From JBGPOS01 sp041488155 (GTDB lineage: Bacteria; Chloroflexota; Dehalococcoidia; Tepidiformales; Tepidiformaceae): a stretch of DNA of 47,446 nucleotides. Position 1 is the first letter of the stretch. Every line of letters begins with the position of its first letter. Of the stretch, positions 16,036 through 24,266 are shown piece by piece. The notes under the pieces were generated by a model. It was not told the origin of the DNA. It did not search any database and saw only the letters and a list, made by a program, of their open reading frames with translations. A program made the translations under genes and the position numbers. Where the stretch lies: the NCBI GenBank assembly GCA_041488155.1, contig JBGPOS010000028.1, forward strand, positions 1 to 47,446, given 5' to 3'.

Positions 16036-16434
16036 CTAGACGCCTTCGTCGCCGTGGATGGTGGCTCCCGAGTCGTCTGTCGGGGAGAACTCGATCCACT
16101 GTCGATCCGTAAACGGGCCGGAGAAATTCAGCTCAACGAAGAAGTTAGTACACACGGGTATGGTTATCAGGATGTGCCAGCCTCGAGCATCGTTTCCGGA
16201 ATGGGGCGTCCTGTTCTTCTTCTCCCCCGTCTCGCTAAGCAACCCCGTGGTCACCTTGCTTATTGTCGGCGCTCCCGCCGGCCCCGTCTCGATCTCCAAG
16301 TCTGCGAACGCCACTCCGGACCCGTTGTGAAAGGCGAAGGTCGCCTTGGTGGAGGCCCCTTGCGGGACGGGGTTGGGCACCTGACTGGTCTTTGGCTTGT
16401 CAATGTGTTTGGGACCTTTGAGTTCCATCGTCAT
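16036..16434 (-). CDS. Unrecognised beta-rich protein
   Basis: A 132-residue protein without signal peptide. The sequence alternates in a beta-sandwich manner (STKATFAFHNGSGVAFADLE, ILITIPVCTNFFVELNFSG, RQWIEFSPTDDSGATIHGDE). No family recognised. GAGG lies about 9 nt before the ATG. It is the last gene of a minus-strand cluster with two exported proteins and a LuxR-type HTH protein; the gap to the secreted gene upstream is 65 bp. Confidence 0.6.
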   Translation of the reverse strand: MTMELKGPKHIDKPKTSQVPNPVPQGASTKATFAFHNGSGVAFADLEIETGPAGAPTISKVTTGLLSETGEKKNRTPHSGNDARGWHILITIPVCTNFFVELNFSGPFTDRQWIEFSPTDDSGATIHGDEGV

Positions 16435-16499
16435 GGCAAAGCCTCAACCTTCGTACCAGATTGACAATGCTCAGGCGGAAATAGATCCATCCCAACCTC

Positions 16500-17192
16500 C
16501 TATCGGAAATAGAACGGGAACTGGTTCAGGTTGCCCGTCTTGTATGGGACTGCGTTGGGCGAGGACTCGTCGATCGCCTGGTGGACGTGCTCGCCCGTGC
16601 TGACGCACCCATCGTTTCCTCGATGAAGGATGCCGGCGATGTCGCGGTAATGCAGGCTCTGTCCGGGCACGTAGAAGTGGTTCGCCCACGTCGAGCCATA
16701 GACGTTGGCAAGGGCGTAGGCGTGCCAATAGTGCATGTTGCCCACCATGACTCCTGAGATGTTCCACATCGCGACGTCAATCCCACCACAATTTGTGGGG
16801 TCGTAGGTAAACATCTGATACGGCGTGGCATTCGAGGTGAACACCGTCGCGCGGTATTGCACGACCTGGTCTTCGGATCCGGGGTAGTCGACCGCCTTCC
16901 AGTTGGTGTGCAGATGTTCGTCGTTGTGCCAACAGTGATGAGCCGCCGGGAGGTTCCAATACCTTGATTGCCCCGACCAGTAGTAGTTGTAGGTGACTCC
17001 GGTGCCCGGGAATGGATCCGTGTCAAACTGCCAATCACTACAGTTCGGCTGCGGCAGCCCCGGAGAGACGTAGACGTTCGTGTCCGTTGCAAAGGCCGTC
17101 GACCCACCGGAGTGCCAGGCGATGGCCACGAGCACGAACCCGAGTACGACTCCGGCTATCGAGCCAACCGCGGACGAGCGAAGCTGGTTCAT
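16500..17192 (-). CDS. Secreted protein with M23 metallopeptidase-like motif
   Basis: A 230-residue protein with an N-terminal signal or anchor helix (about 9-27, AGVVLGFVLVAIAW). The mature part is rich in Trp, Tyr and His. Residues 198-204 read STGEHVH, and the stretch before it ends in GNDGC; M23 (LytM) peptidases have the same G-x-STGxHLH arrangement with a zinc-binding HxH (here H202, H204). The first zinc ligands (HxxxD) are not obvious, so activity is uncertain. Its start overlaps the upstream gene stop by ATGA, indicating co-translation. Cell-wall cleavage is an inference from this motif. Confidence 0.6.
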   Translation of the reverse strand: MNQLRSSAVGSIAGVVLGFVLVAIAWHSGGSTAFATDTNVYVSPGLPQPNCSDWQFDTDPFPGTGVTYNYYWSGQSRYWNLPAAHHCWHNDEHLHTNWKAVDYPGSEDQVVQYRATVFTSNATPYQMFTYDPTNCGGIDVAMWNISGVMVGNMHYWHAYALANVYGSTWANHFYVPGQSLHYRDIAGILHRGNDGCVSTGEHVHQAIDESSPNAVPYKTGNLNQFPFYFR

Positions 17193-17932
17193 CGGTTGGC
17201 ATCCACGAGGGCCTTAACGAACTGCGCGAGGTCTGCAAAGGGTGTGACAGCGGCGTAGATGAAGACCCACCTGTCACGGATCACGAGGCTCACGGTCCAG
17301 ACGTTCTCCAGGTCAACCGTGGGCGCGAGGTCCTCCACGAAGGCAGTCACTCCTCCAGTGACGTAGGTGAAGTTGGCGCCTTCGCGTTCGGACAGAATGG
17401 CCGGAAACTTCGCGCCGGGGATGATGAGACCTGACCCGAGTTCCCAATCGTGCTTGAGCCCCTGATACCTAACGATCGCTACTTCGTTGAGAATCTTCGC
17501 CGTCCCCGCCCTGTCTACGGCCAATTCCGCGCCTCGTTCGACGGTCCAAAGCGCTGACTCGGGAAGCTTGAGAAGTCCGGTCGGCTCCTCCTTGTCGACG
17601 AGCGCCTCCCAGCGAACGTAGGTTTCCCCTGCGCCCAGGCGCACCTTGAACCCGTAAACATCGGGCGTGGCCCCGGTTGGGTGGATCTGAAGGTCGCCTA
17701 CAACCAAGCCGGTGGCCGGCACGTTCTTCGCCGAAAGGACGGCCAGGCCCGGCACCTGGGGCGAGTGGTCGGTTGGGGCTACGGGGGTCGAAGGGGACGG
17801 CGTAGCGGTGGTTTCGCCGCCGGTGGCAAGCGCCACGGCGGCGGCCCCTCCGGTGGTGACGGCCAGGGCTACGCCGAAGCTCAGCAGTGCTGTCCGGGAG
17901 GGCCGCCCGCGTGGCCGGAGTCGTAGCCTCAC
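17189..17932 (-). CDS. Membrane-anchored protein of unknown function
   Basis: A 247-residue protein: a basic N terminus (RLRLRPRGRPSR), one hydrophobic helix (about 15-36), a Thr/Pro/Ser linker (about 37-57), then a globular domain with strand-rich sequence. I prefer the GTG at 17932, preceded by GGGAGG at 7 nt, over a TTG 24 nt upstream. This topology resembles an anti-sigma-like or lipoprotein-like extracellular sensor, but no motif proves that. Coupled by ATGA to the M23-like secreted gene and 66 bp downstream of a LuxR-type HTH gene. Confidence 0.65.
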   Translation of the reverse strand: MRLRLRPRGRPSRTALLSFGVALAVTTGGAAAVALATGGETTATPSPSTPVAPTDHSPQVPGLAVLSAKNVPATGLVVGDLQIHPTGATPDVYGFKVRLGAGETYVRWEALVDKEEPTGLLKLPESALWTVERGAELAVDRAGTAKILNEVAIVRYQGLKHDWELGSGLIIPGAKFPAILSEREGANFTYVTGGVTAFVEDLAPTVDLENVWTVSLVIRDRWVFIYAAVTPFADLAQFVKALVDANR

Positions 17933-17998
17933 TGATAGCCTCCCGCCAGCGATCAACGCCGGTGCAGGTCATCGTGTTCCCTCCAACCCACGCTCGCG

Positions 17999-18223
17999 TC
18001 ACCTGTTCCTGGTGATTTCTTCTCGGTAGATGCGAGCGGCTTCGCGCCGGCTCCGGACTGCGAGCTTCTGGAGGACGTGACGGACGTGCGTCTCGACGGT
18101 GTTCGCGGAGATGAAGAGCCTGGCCGCCATCTCGCCGGAGGAGCGGCCGTCGGCGATGAGGGCCAACACTTCTCGTTCGCGAACCGTGAGGTCTTCCAGT
18201 TCGGCACGCCCGTCGCCGCTCAA
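17999..18223 (-). CDS. Stand-alone LuxR-type HTH DNA-binding protein
   Basis: A 74-residue protein that is only the LuxR/FixJ C-terminal HTH: DLTVREREVLALIADGRSSG, EMAARLFISANTVETHVRHV, LQKLAVRSRREAARIY. There is no receiver or ligand domain, so regulation must come from a partner or expression level. TTG start at 18223 with GGAGG upstream. It heads a minus-strand cluster with the membrane-anchored and M23-like genes and probably controls it. Confidence 0.85.
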   Translation of the reverse strand: MSGDGRAELEDLTVREREVLALIADGRSSGEMAARLFISANTVETHVRHVLQKLAVRSRREAARIYREEITRNR

Positions 18224-18386
18224 GCGCCCCTCCGCTGGTCAGCTCACCCGCCCGGTAAGAGCGTCCCAACCCGCAAATAGAGGCGTCAAGCTGGATCTTT
18301 GGTTGTCGGCACCTGTCCGAATGACCAGGTGTGGGTGGCCAAAGCCTCTTCGACGAGAGTGTGAAACTCGCGCTAGAACACATGTG

Positions 18387-18416
18387 TTGACAGGCGAACG
18401 TCTGTTCTTGTAATGT
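18387..18416 (+). promoter_or_regulatory. Candidate promoter of the small membrane gene at 18448
   Basis: TTGACA (18387-18392), an 18-bp spacer, then TAATGT (18411-18416). Predicted transcript start about 18423, giving a leader of some 25 nt. The spacer contains the palindrome at 18396-18407. Confidence 0.5.
18396..18407. promoter_or_regulatory. GAAC-N4-GTTC palindrome (LexA/SOS-box-like)
   Basis: GAACGTCTGTTC fits the GAAC-N4-GTTC core of Gram-positive-type LexA boxes exactly and lies between the -35 and -10 of the candidate promoter. Just upstream, overlapping the -35, is another 12-bp palindrome, AACACATGTGTT (18377-18388), whose first half (GAAC) also resembles a box. LexA control is inferred; no lexA gene is in the window. 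Confidence 0.45.
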
Positions 18417-18447
18417 TGCTCGACCACACGAACGGATGTCCTAAACG

Positions 18448-18669
18448 ATGATCAATCCGCTGCTCACGGTCCTCTTCGACTTCTTCCTCATCGGTTCGGC
18501 CGCGGCCATCCTGGCGGGGATGGCCCGGGAGTATTTCGTCAGCCGGACGCCGTCCGTGGGCTCGCCACGGACGGGGCGTCCAGCCCTGAAGACGGCGGAT
18601 GCCGACCGGCTTCGGTTCGGCGATTCGACGCACGCGGCGATCGCAAGGCGCGCTAGCCGGGTGGCCTGA
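18448..18669 (+). CDS. Small single-pass membrane protein, possibly damage-induced
   Basis: A 73-residue protein with an N-terminal hydrophobic helix (about 4-24, LLTVLFDFFLIGSAAAILAG) and a basic, polar cytoplasmic tail (to residue 73). No family recognised. Start ATG at 18448 has only a weak ribosome site. The promoter with a LexA-type palindrome makes an SOS-regulated small membrane protein possible; in other bacteria such proteins (SidA, YneA, DivS) delay division, but there is no sequence similarity to support that here. It ends 3 bp before the stop of the convergent rel gene. Confidence 0.5.
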   Translation: MINPLLTVLFDFFLIGSAAAILAGMAREYFVSRTPSVGSPRTGRPALKTADADRLRFGDSTHAAIARRASRVA

Positions 18670-18672
18670 CGG

Positions 18673-20934
18673 CTAGCGGGCGATGCGGCGCAGGGGGATC
18701 GGCTCGGCGACCTTCGCGAGCTTGCGCTCGGTGGCGCGCTCGACGCTGCGGACTCCGCGGATAATCTCGATGCGGGAGAGCAGGCGGGAGAGTTGCTCTA
18801 TACCGGTGGTCTCGAGGGTCGTGAGGACGCTGACCGAGCCGTCACCGTTTTCGATCGTACGGACGCCGACCATGTTGACCTTGTCCTCGGTGACGACGGT
18901 GGTGATGTCGCGCAGCAAGCCTACGCGGTCCCACGCCTCGATCCGCACGGCGACGGGGTAGCGCTTCGAGACCGTCCCCCACTCCACTTCTACAAGGCGC
19001 TCGCGCTCGTCCTCGTTCAGGACGTTGTGGCAATCGGCCCGGTGGACCGTGACGCCCCGGCTCCGCGTCACGTAGCCGATGATCTGGTCTCCTGGCACCG
19101 GGTTGCAGCAGCGGGCGATGGTGGTGAGGAGATTGCCCACGCCGAGCACACGGAGCGTCGGGCTGCCAAGGGTCGCGGGGGCCTGCTTCTCGGGCAGAGC
19201 TGGCGGCAGTTCCTCCTCGGCCTCTTCTTCCTGGATGAGGGCGCCGAGCTTGCGGGCTATGGAATTGGTGCTGACACCGCCGTAGCCAAGCGCGGCGAGG
19301 AAGTCGTCCCAGTTGGTGAAATTGAAGATGGCCAGGATCTGCTCCTGGCGCTCGCTCAGATCGAGCCCGAGGCGGCGCATCTCTTTTTCGAGCAGCTCGC
19401 TGCCACGTTCGATGTTCTCGGCTCGCTCCTGGCGGCGGAACCACTGGCGGATCTTTTCTTTGGAGTGGGTGGTGCGGACGTAGCCGAGATTGGCGTTGAG
19501 CCAATCGCGGGAGGGACCTTTGCTGGCCCGGCTGCGCATGATCTCGACGACGTCACCGTTCTTGAGGCTCGAGTTCAACGAAACCATGCGGCCGTTGACC
19601 TTGGCCCCGACGGTCTGGTGGCCGAGGTCGGTGTGGATGCGGTAGGCGAAATCGAGGGGGGTCGCGCCGGCCGGCATGTCGAGTACGGAGCCCTTCGGGG
19701 TATAGACGAAGACCTGGTCGTGGAAGATGTCGGTCTTGACGCTCTCGACGAACTCTTCGGCGCCGCTGAGATCCCGCTGCCAGTCAAGGAGCTGTCGGAG
19801 CCAGGCGATGCGCTCTTCGTCTTTGCCCTGCTGCTTTCCGCCTTCCTTGTAGCGCCAATGGGCGGCGATCCCGTACTCGGCGACACGGTGCATGTCGTGC
19901 GTCCGGATCTGGATTTCGAGCGCCCGGCCGCCGATCGAGACGACGGTGGTATGGAGCGACTGGTACATGCTGTCTTTGGGGTTGGCGATGTAGTCGTCGA
20001 ACTGGCCGGGGATGGGCCGCCAGAGGGCGTGGACGACACCGAGTGCGTGGTAGCAATCGGCAACGGAGTCGACGAACACGCGCACGGCCAGGAGGTCGTA
20101 GATCTGATCGAAGGACTTCGCCTGCTCGGAGTAGCGGTCCATTTTCTCGTAGATGCTGTAGATGTGTTTTGCCCGCCCGGTGACCTCGGCCTTGATGCCG
20201 GCTTCCTGGAGGTGGTCGCGGAGGACGGCGGTCGCTTCCTTGATGTAGCGCTCGCGCGCTTCACGCTTTGAGGCAAGGAGATCGGCGATCTCCTTGTACT
20301 TCTGAGGTTCGAGGTAACGGAAGGCGAGGTCTTCGAGCTCCCACTTGATTTGCCAGACGCCGAGGCGGTTGGCCAGAGGGGCAAAGATCTCGAGGGTTTC
20401 GCGGGCGATGCGCCGCTGCTTATCGGGCGGGAATGCCCAGAGGGTGCGCATGTTGTGGAGGCGATCGCAGAGCTTGATGAGGACGACGCTGATGTCCTCG
20501 GCCATGGCAAGGAACATCTTGCGGAGATTCTGGGCCTGGACCCCGTCGCGAGCATCGTCGTCGTCGGGGGCGAAGGGCATGGGCATCTTTTCGAGCTTGG
20601 TCAGGCCGTCGACGAGGCGAGCGATTTCCGGGCCGAACTTCTCGCGAAGCGTCTCATTGTCGATGCCGCAGTCTTCCTGGACATCGTGGAGCAGGGCTGC
20701 CGCGAGGGCGTTGGCGTCGAGCTCGAGTTCAGCCACCGCGAACGTGACTTCGAGGGGGTGCGTGATGTAGGCGTCGCCGGTGCGGCGAAGTTGACCTTCG
20801 TGGCAGACTGCGGCGAATTCGTACGCTTCCCTTACGATTGGCAGGCGCTCCGGCGAGAGGTAGGCGCCGGCCCGCGCAAGAACCGATTCGATGTCCTTGC
20901 CGGAAGTTGCAGGCTCCTGCACTCGCACGGGCAA
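18673..20934 (-). CDS. rel: Bifunctional (p)ppGpp synthase/hydrolase (RelA/SpoT family)
   Basis: A 753-residue Rel protein with all usual domains: HD hydrolase (about 35-190; HD pair at 83-84 in LLHDVQEDCG), synthetase (about 235-350; KMDRYSEQAKSFDQIYDLLA and YQSLHTTVVS), TGS (about 400-460; VFVYTPKGSVLDMPAGATPL), a helical/zinc region (RCCNPVPGDQIIGYVTRSRG) and a C-terminal ACT domain (VRIEAWDRVGLLRDITTVV). It makes and degrades the alarmone ppGpp. The motif that distinguishes bifunctional (RxKD) from synthetase-only (ExDD) enzymes is QFDD here, an atypical form. TTG start at 20934 with AGAGGG upstream. Divergent from hisS. Confidence 0.95.
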   Translation of the reverse strand: MPVRVQEPATSGKDIESVLARAGAYLSPERLPIVREAYEFAAVCHEGQLRRTGDAYITHPLEVTFAVAELELDANALAAALLHDVQEDCGIDNETLREKFGPEIARLVDGLTKLEKMPMPFAPDDDDARDGVQAQNLRKMFLAMAEDISVVLIKLCDRLHNMRTLWAFPPDKQRRIARETLEIFAPLANRLGVWQIKWELEDLAFRYLEPQKYKEIADLLASKREARERYIKEATAVLRDHLQEAGIKAEVTGRAKHIYSIYEKMDRYSEQAKSFDQIYDLLAVRVFVDSVADCYHALGVVHALWRPIPGQFDDYIANPKDSMYQSLHTTVVSIGGRALEIQIRTHDMHRVAEYGIAAHWRYKEGGKQQGKDEERIAWLRQLLDWQRDLSGAEEFVESVKTDIFHDQVFVYTPKGSVLDMPAGATPLDFAYRIHTDLGHQTVGAKVNGRMVSLNSSLKNGDVVEIMRSRASKGPSRDWLNANLGYVRTTHSKEKIRQWFRRQERAENIERGSELLEKEMRRLGLDLSERQEQILAIFNFTNWDDFLAALGYGGVSTNSIARKLGALIQEEEAEEELPPALPEKQAPATLGSPTLRVLGVGNLLTTIARCCNPVPGDQIIGYVTRSRGVTVHRADCHNVLNEDERERLVEVEWGTVSKRYPVAVRIEAWDRVGLLRDITTVVTEDKVNMVGVRTIENGDGSVSVLTTLETTGIEQLSRLLSRIEIIRGVRSVERATERKLAKVAEPIPLRRIAR

Positions 20935-21017
20935 GCCTGTTACCCTCTTTGCCGCGGTGGGGCTCGTCGCCCTATCCTAGCATGCATCCTCGCTCCCCGG
21001 ACGAACCTGGCAAGAGC

Positions 21018-22292
21018 ATGAGCAATCGTTTCCAGGCGCCTCGCGGCACACAGGACGTGCTGCCCGAAGCGCAGGCCTACTGGTCGGCTATCCACGATGC
21101 GATCCGTGAGGTCACGCGCCTCTTCGGTTATCGCCGGATCGACACGCCGATGTTCGAGCAAGCCGCGCTGTTCGAAAAGGGCACCGGCGATAGCACGGAC
21201 ATCGTCGAAAAAGAGATGTATGTCTTCCAGGACCGGGGCGGCGAGCACCTCGCGCTCATCCCGGAGGCGACGCCCGGGATTTGCCGGGCCTACCTCGAGC
21301 ACGGCATGGCCAGCTGGCCCCAGCCGGTGCGGCTGTTCACAACTCACGCCATGTTCCGCTACGACCGGCCCCAGAAGGGGCGCTTCCGCCAGCACACGCA
21401 ATTCGACTGCGAGGTCATCGGATCGAGCGACCCGCTCGCCGACGCGGAGCTGATCCAGCTGCTCTGGAGCCTGCTGACGACCCTTGGTGTGAGCGGCGTG
21501 CAGGTTCGGCTCAACTCGATCGACGACCTCGAACCGCGGCGGGCCTACATCGCGCGGCTCCGAGACCACTACCGACCGCACCTCGAGCGGCTTTCCGAAG
21601 ACAGCCAGCGCCGGTTCGACCGAAACACCCTGCGGCTGCTCGATAGCAAGGACGAGCGCGACCTCCCGTTCAAGGAAACAGCGCCAAAGCTCATCGACCA
21701 GCTGAGCCCTCTTGCGGCAGAGCACCACACGGCCGTCGAAGCAGCGCTAGTGGCAGCCGGCATCCCATTCGCCATCGACCCGTGCCTGGTACGCGGGCTC
21801 GACTACTACAACCGAACGGTCTTCGAAATCGTACCCATCGACGACGAGCGAGCGCAGGGAACGTTGGGTGGCGGAGGTCGATACGACGGGCTCATGCAGA
21901 TCTTGGGAGGGCCTCCAACGCCCGGGATGGGGTTTGGCAGCGGCCTCGAACGAGTCATCCTTGAGATGCAGAAGAACGGCGTCGAGTGCGACCCTGGACC
22001 GGGATGCGATGTCTTCCTGGTGCACCGCGGGGCGGCGCCAGCGGCTGTGGTGGGTGTCGCCGCGGATCTTCGCGCTGCGAAGGTAGGGGTTGTAGTTGCG
22101 GAGTCCGGGCGTTCGATGAAGTCGCAGTTGCGCAGCGCCGATGCCTCAGGAGCGCGGCTCGCGCTGATCCTGGGTGAAGAAGAAGTGGCCGCCGGGACGA
22201 TTGTCGTCAAGGACTTGCGAGACGTGGCCGAACAACGGACCCTCCCGCGGGCCGAGTTCGTGGAACACGTGAGGGCCGCCCTTCGGGCCTGA
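21018..22292 (+). CDS. hisS: Histidine--tRNA ligase
   Basis: A 424-residue class II aminoacyl-tRNA synthetase. Motif 1 region begins RFQAPRGTQDVLP, motif 2 is FRYDRPQKGRFRQHTQFDCE, and the HisA box LVRGLDYYNRTVFEI and motif 3 GGGRYDGLMQI ... GFGSGLERVI are intact. The C-terminal alpha/beta anticodon-binding domain (about 330-424) is present. It charges tRNA-His in the cytoplasm. The ATG at 21018 fits the family start; the open frame extends upstream into the rel promoter and is not used. A TATCCT -10-like hexamer lies about 40 bp upstream. Confidence 0.97.
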   Translation: MSNRFQAPRGTQDVLPEAQAYWSAIHDAIREVTRLFGYRRIDTPMFEQAALFEKGTGDSTDIVEKEMYVFQDRGGEHLALIPEATPGICRAYLEHGMASWPQPVRLFTTHAMFRYDRPQKGRFRQHTQFDCEVIGSSDPLADAELIQLLWSLLTTLGVSGVQVRLNSIDDLEPRRAYIARLRDHYRPHLERLSEDSQRRFDRNTLRLLDSKDERDLPFKETAPKLIDQLSPLAAEHHTAVEAALVAAGIPFAIDPCLVRGLDYYNRTVFEIVPIDDERAQGTLGGGGRYDGLMQILGGPPTPGMGFGSGLERVILEMQKNGVECDPGPGCDVFLVHRGAAPAAVVGVAADLRAAKVGVVVAESGRSMKSQLRSADASGARLALILGEEEVAAGTIVVKDLRDVAEQRTLPRAEFVEHVRAALRA

Positions 22293-22306
22293 CGCGGCGC
22301 GGATGG

Positions 22307-22312
22307 TATACT
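22307..22312 (+). promoter_or_regulatory. Strong -10 element upstream of prfA
   Basis: TATACT at 22307-22312, 60 bp before prfA and just after the hisS stop. The -35 region is poor (TTCGGG-like), but an independent promoter for prfA-prmC-HAD is likely. Confidence 0.45.
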
Positions 22313-22371
22313 CGAGGCATCCCCGGGGAGCACTTGATTCGGTCCGCGTCGGCGGGCCGTCTTTGTAAACA

Positions 22372-23451
22372 ATGCAAGAGGCAATCATCGCCCAACTGGA
22401 GCACGTGCGTCAGCGTTATGACGAGCTGACGGCTGAGATGGGGCGCCCCGAAGTGGCTGCTGACTTCGAACGGCTCAATACGCTGGCGCGGGAACGATCG
22501 GAGTTAGGGCGCCTGGTGGCGCTCTTCGCCGAATACAACGAGGCACGAGCACGAGCCGACGGCGCCCGCGAGATTATGTCCGAGGACGACGACGAGATGC
22601 GCGCGATGGCGGAGACAGAGCTTGCGGAGGCGGAGACGCGCCAATCCGAGATTGAGAAGCTCATTCTGCGTGAGTTACTACCGAAGGACCCGCGCGACGA
22701 CCGCAACGTCATCCTCGAGATCCGGGCCGGCGCAGGCGGTGAGGAAGCGGCCTTGTTCGCCTCCGACCTCTATCGCATGTACACACGCTACGCCGAGCGC
22801 CATCGCTGGCAGACGGAGGTACTGAGCGCCTCCGAATCGGAGAAGAGCGGGTTCAAGGAAGTGATCTTTGAGGTGAGAGGCCGGGGCGCCTACTCGAGGC
22901 TCAAGTACGAAAGCGGCGTCCACCGTGTGCAACGGGTCCCCGAAACTGAAGCGCAGGGGAGGATTCACACCTCTACTGCCACCGTGGCCGTGCTCGCGGA
23001 GGCCGAAGAGGTCGACATCGCCGTGGAGGAGCGCGACCTCCGAGTCGACATCTTTCACTCATCTGGCGCGGGCGGTCAGAACGTGAACAAGGTGGCCACA
23101 GCGGTGCGACTGACCCACATCCCGAGCGGCATCGTAGTGGTGTGCCAGGACGAGCGCTCGCAGTTGAAGAACCGCCTGAAGGCGATGACCGTCCTCCGTT
23201 CGCGGTTGCTCGACATGCAACAACAAAAGCAGCAGGCCGAGCTGAGCCAGACGCGGCGCCTCCAGGTCGGAAGCGGCGACCGGAGCGAGAAGATCCGGAC
23301 CTATAACTTTCCCCAGGACCGAATCACCGACCACCGGATCGGAGCGACGGTGCACAACATCCCGGATCGGCTCGACGGCAACATCGACGACTTGATCGAT
23401 TCTGTCGCGTCGGCGGACGAAGCGGACCGCCTGGGAGGGGTCTCGGCGTGA
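22372..23451 (+). CDS. prfA: Peptide chain release factor 1
   Basis: A 359-residue class I release factor that recognises UAA and UAG. The catalytic GGQ is in SSGAGGQNVNKVATAVRLTH (about residue 235). The N-terminal coiled coil (about 5-100), the central domain (PKDPRDDRNVILEIRAGAGG) and the anticodon-mimicking loop region are of standard length. Start ATG at 22372. The stop overlaps prmC by 4 bp (GTGA), coupling the factor to the enzyme that methylates its GGQ glutamine. Confidence 0.97.
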   Translation: MQEAIIAQLEHVRQRYDELTAEMGRPEVAADFERLNTLARERSELGRLVALFAEYNEARARADGAREIMSEDDDEMRAMAETELAEAETRQSEIEKLILRELLPKDPRDDRNVILEIRAGAGGEEAALFASDLYRMYTRYAERHRWQTEVLSASESEKSGFKEVIFEVRGRGAYSRLKYESGVHRVQRVPETEAQGRIHTSTATVAVLAEAEEVDIAVEERDLRVDIFHSSGAGGQNVNKVATAVRLTHIPSGIVVVCQDERSQLKNRLKAMTVLRSRLLDMQQQKQQAELSQTRRLQVGSGDRSEKIRTYNFPQDRITDHRIGATVHNIPDRLDGNIDDLIDSVASADEADRLGGVSA

Positions 23452-24266
23452 CGGCTCGAGCCGCGGCGGCGGGCATCGCCAGAAGGCTGAGCGCCGCGGG
23501 AGTGCCCGAGGCGACGTTCGAAGCGGAACTGCTGACGCGCGAGAGCCTCGGAATCGACCGCTCTTCGTACTTCGCGGGCGCACAGTTGGGAGCTGCCGCC
23601 CACACGCGGTTGGAGACGCTGGCAGCCCGGCGAGCGGCCCGGGAACCCGCCGCCTACATCACGGGACGCCGCGAGTTCTACGGGCTCGAATTCGCCGTTT
23701 CACCCGGCGTTCTCATCCCGCGTCCTGAGACGGAGATGCTGGTCGAGCTTACGCTCGCCGAGCTGCGAGAGAGGCCGGGCTCCACGGTCGTCGATGTTGG
23801 CACGGGAAGCGGGTGCGTCGCAGTGGCCATCGCCTGCCACGCACCCCAAGCGCGAGTCTTTGCCGTTGACCGAAGCCCGCAAGCACTGGAACAAGCCGTG
23901 GCGAACGCCCGAAGACACAAAGTGCGCATTGAGTTCGTGCTCGGTGACCTCATCGGCGGCCTGCGCGCAACGGACATAGTCGTCGCCAACCTTCCTTACA
24001 TTCCAACGGGCGAGATCGAGGGCCTCGAACCCGAGATCCGCGATTGGGAACCGCGAGTGGCGCTGGACGGTGGTCCGGATGGCCTGGAGCTGATTCGCGC
24101 GCTTGTAGCGGTCTGCGGCGAACTGCGGCCGTCGCTCCTCGCGGTCGAGGTTGGGCTGGGCCAGGCTGACCGAGTCGTGGAAGCGGTGATCGAGGCGGGC
24201 GCCTCACCCGAGGTCTCGCGAGACCTCGCTGGCATCGAGCGGGTGGTCAGCGCGCGATGGCGGTAA
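23448..24266 (+). CDS. prmC: Release factor glutamine methyltransferase
   Basis: A 272-residue SAM-dependent methyltransferase that modifies the GGQ glutamine of release factors. The N-terminal helical domain is followed by PAAYITGRREFYGLEF, the SAM-binding VVDVGTGSGCVAVAIA, and the target-binding motif, which reads NLPY (in VANLPYIPTG) instead of the usual NPPY. GTG start at 23448 overlaps prfA. The stop overlaps the next gene by 10 bp. Confidence 0.95.
   Translation: MTARAAAAGIARRLSAAGVPEATFEAELLTRESLGIDRSSYFAGAQLGAAAHTRLETLAARRAAREPAAYITGRREFYGLEFAVSPGVLIPRPETEMLVELTLAELRERPGSTVVDVGTGSGCVAVAIACHAPQARVFAVDRSPQALEQAVANARRHKVRIEFVLGDLIGGLRATDIVVANLPYIPTGEIEGLEPEIRDWEPRVALDGGPDGLELIRALVAVCGELRPSLLAVEVGLGQADRVVEAVIEAGASPEVSRDLAGIERVVSARWR

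Noticed and set aside
18793..20271. 492-codon plus-strand open frame opposite rel
   Set aside because: Antisense shadow of the rel gene; no family resemblance, composition set by codon bias of the opposite strand.
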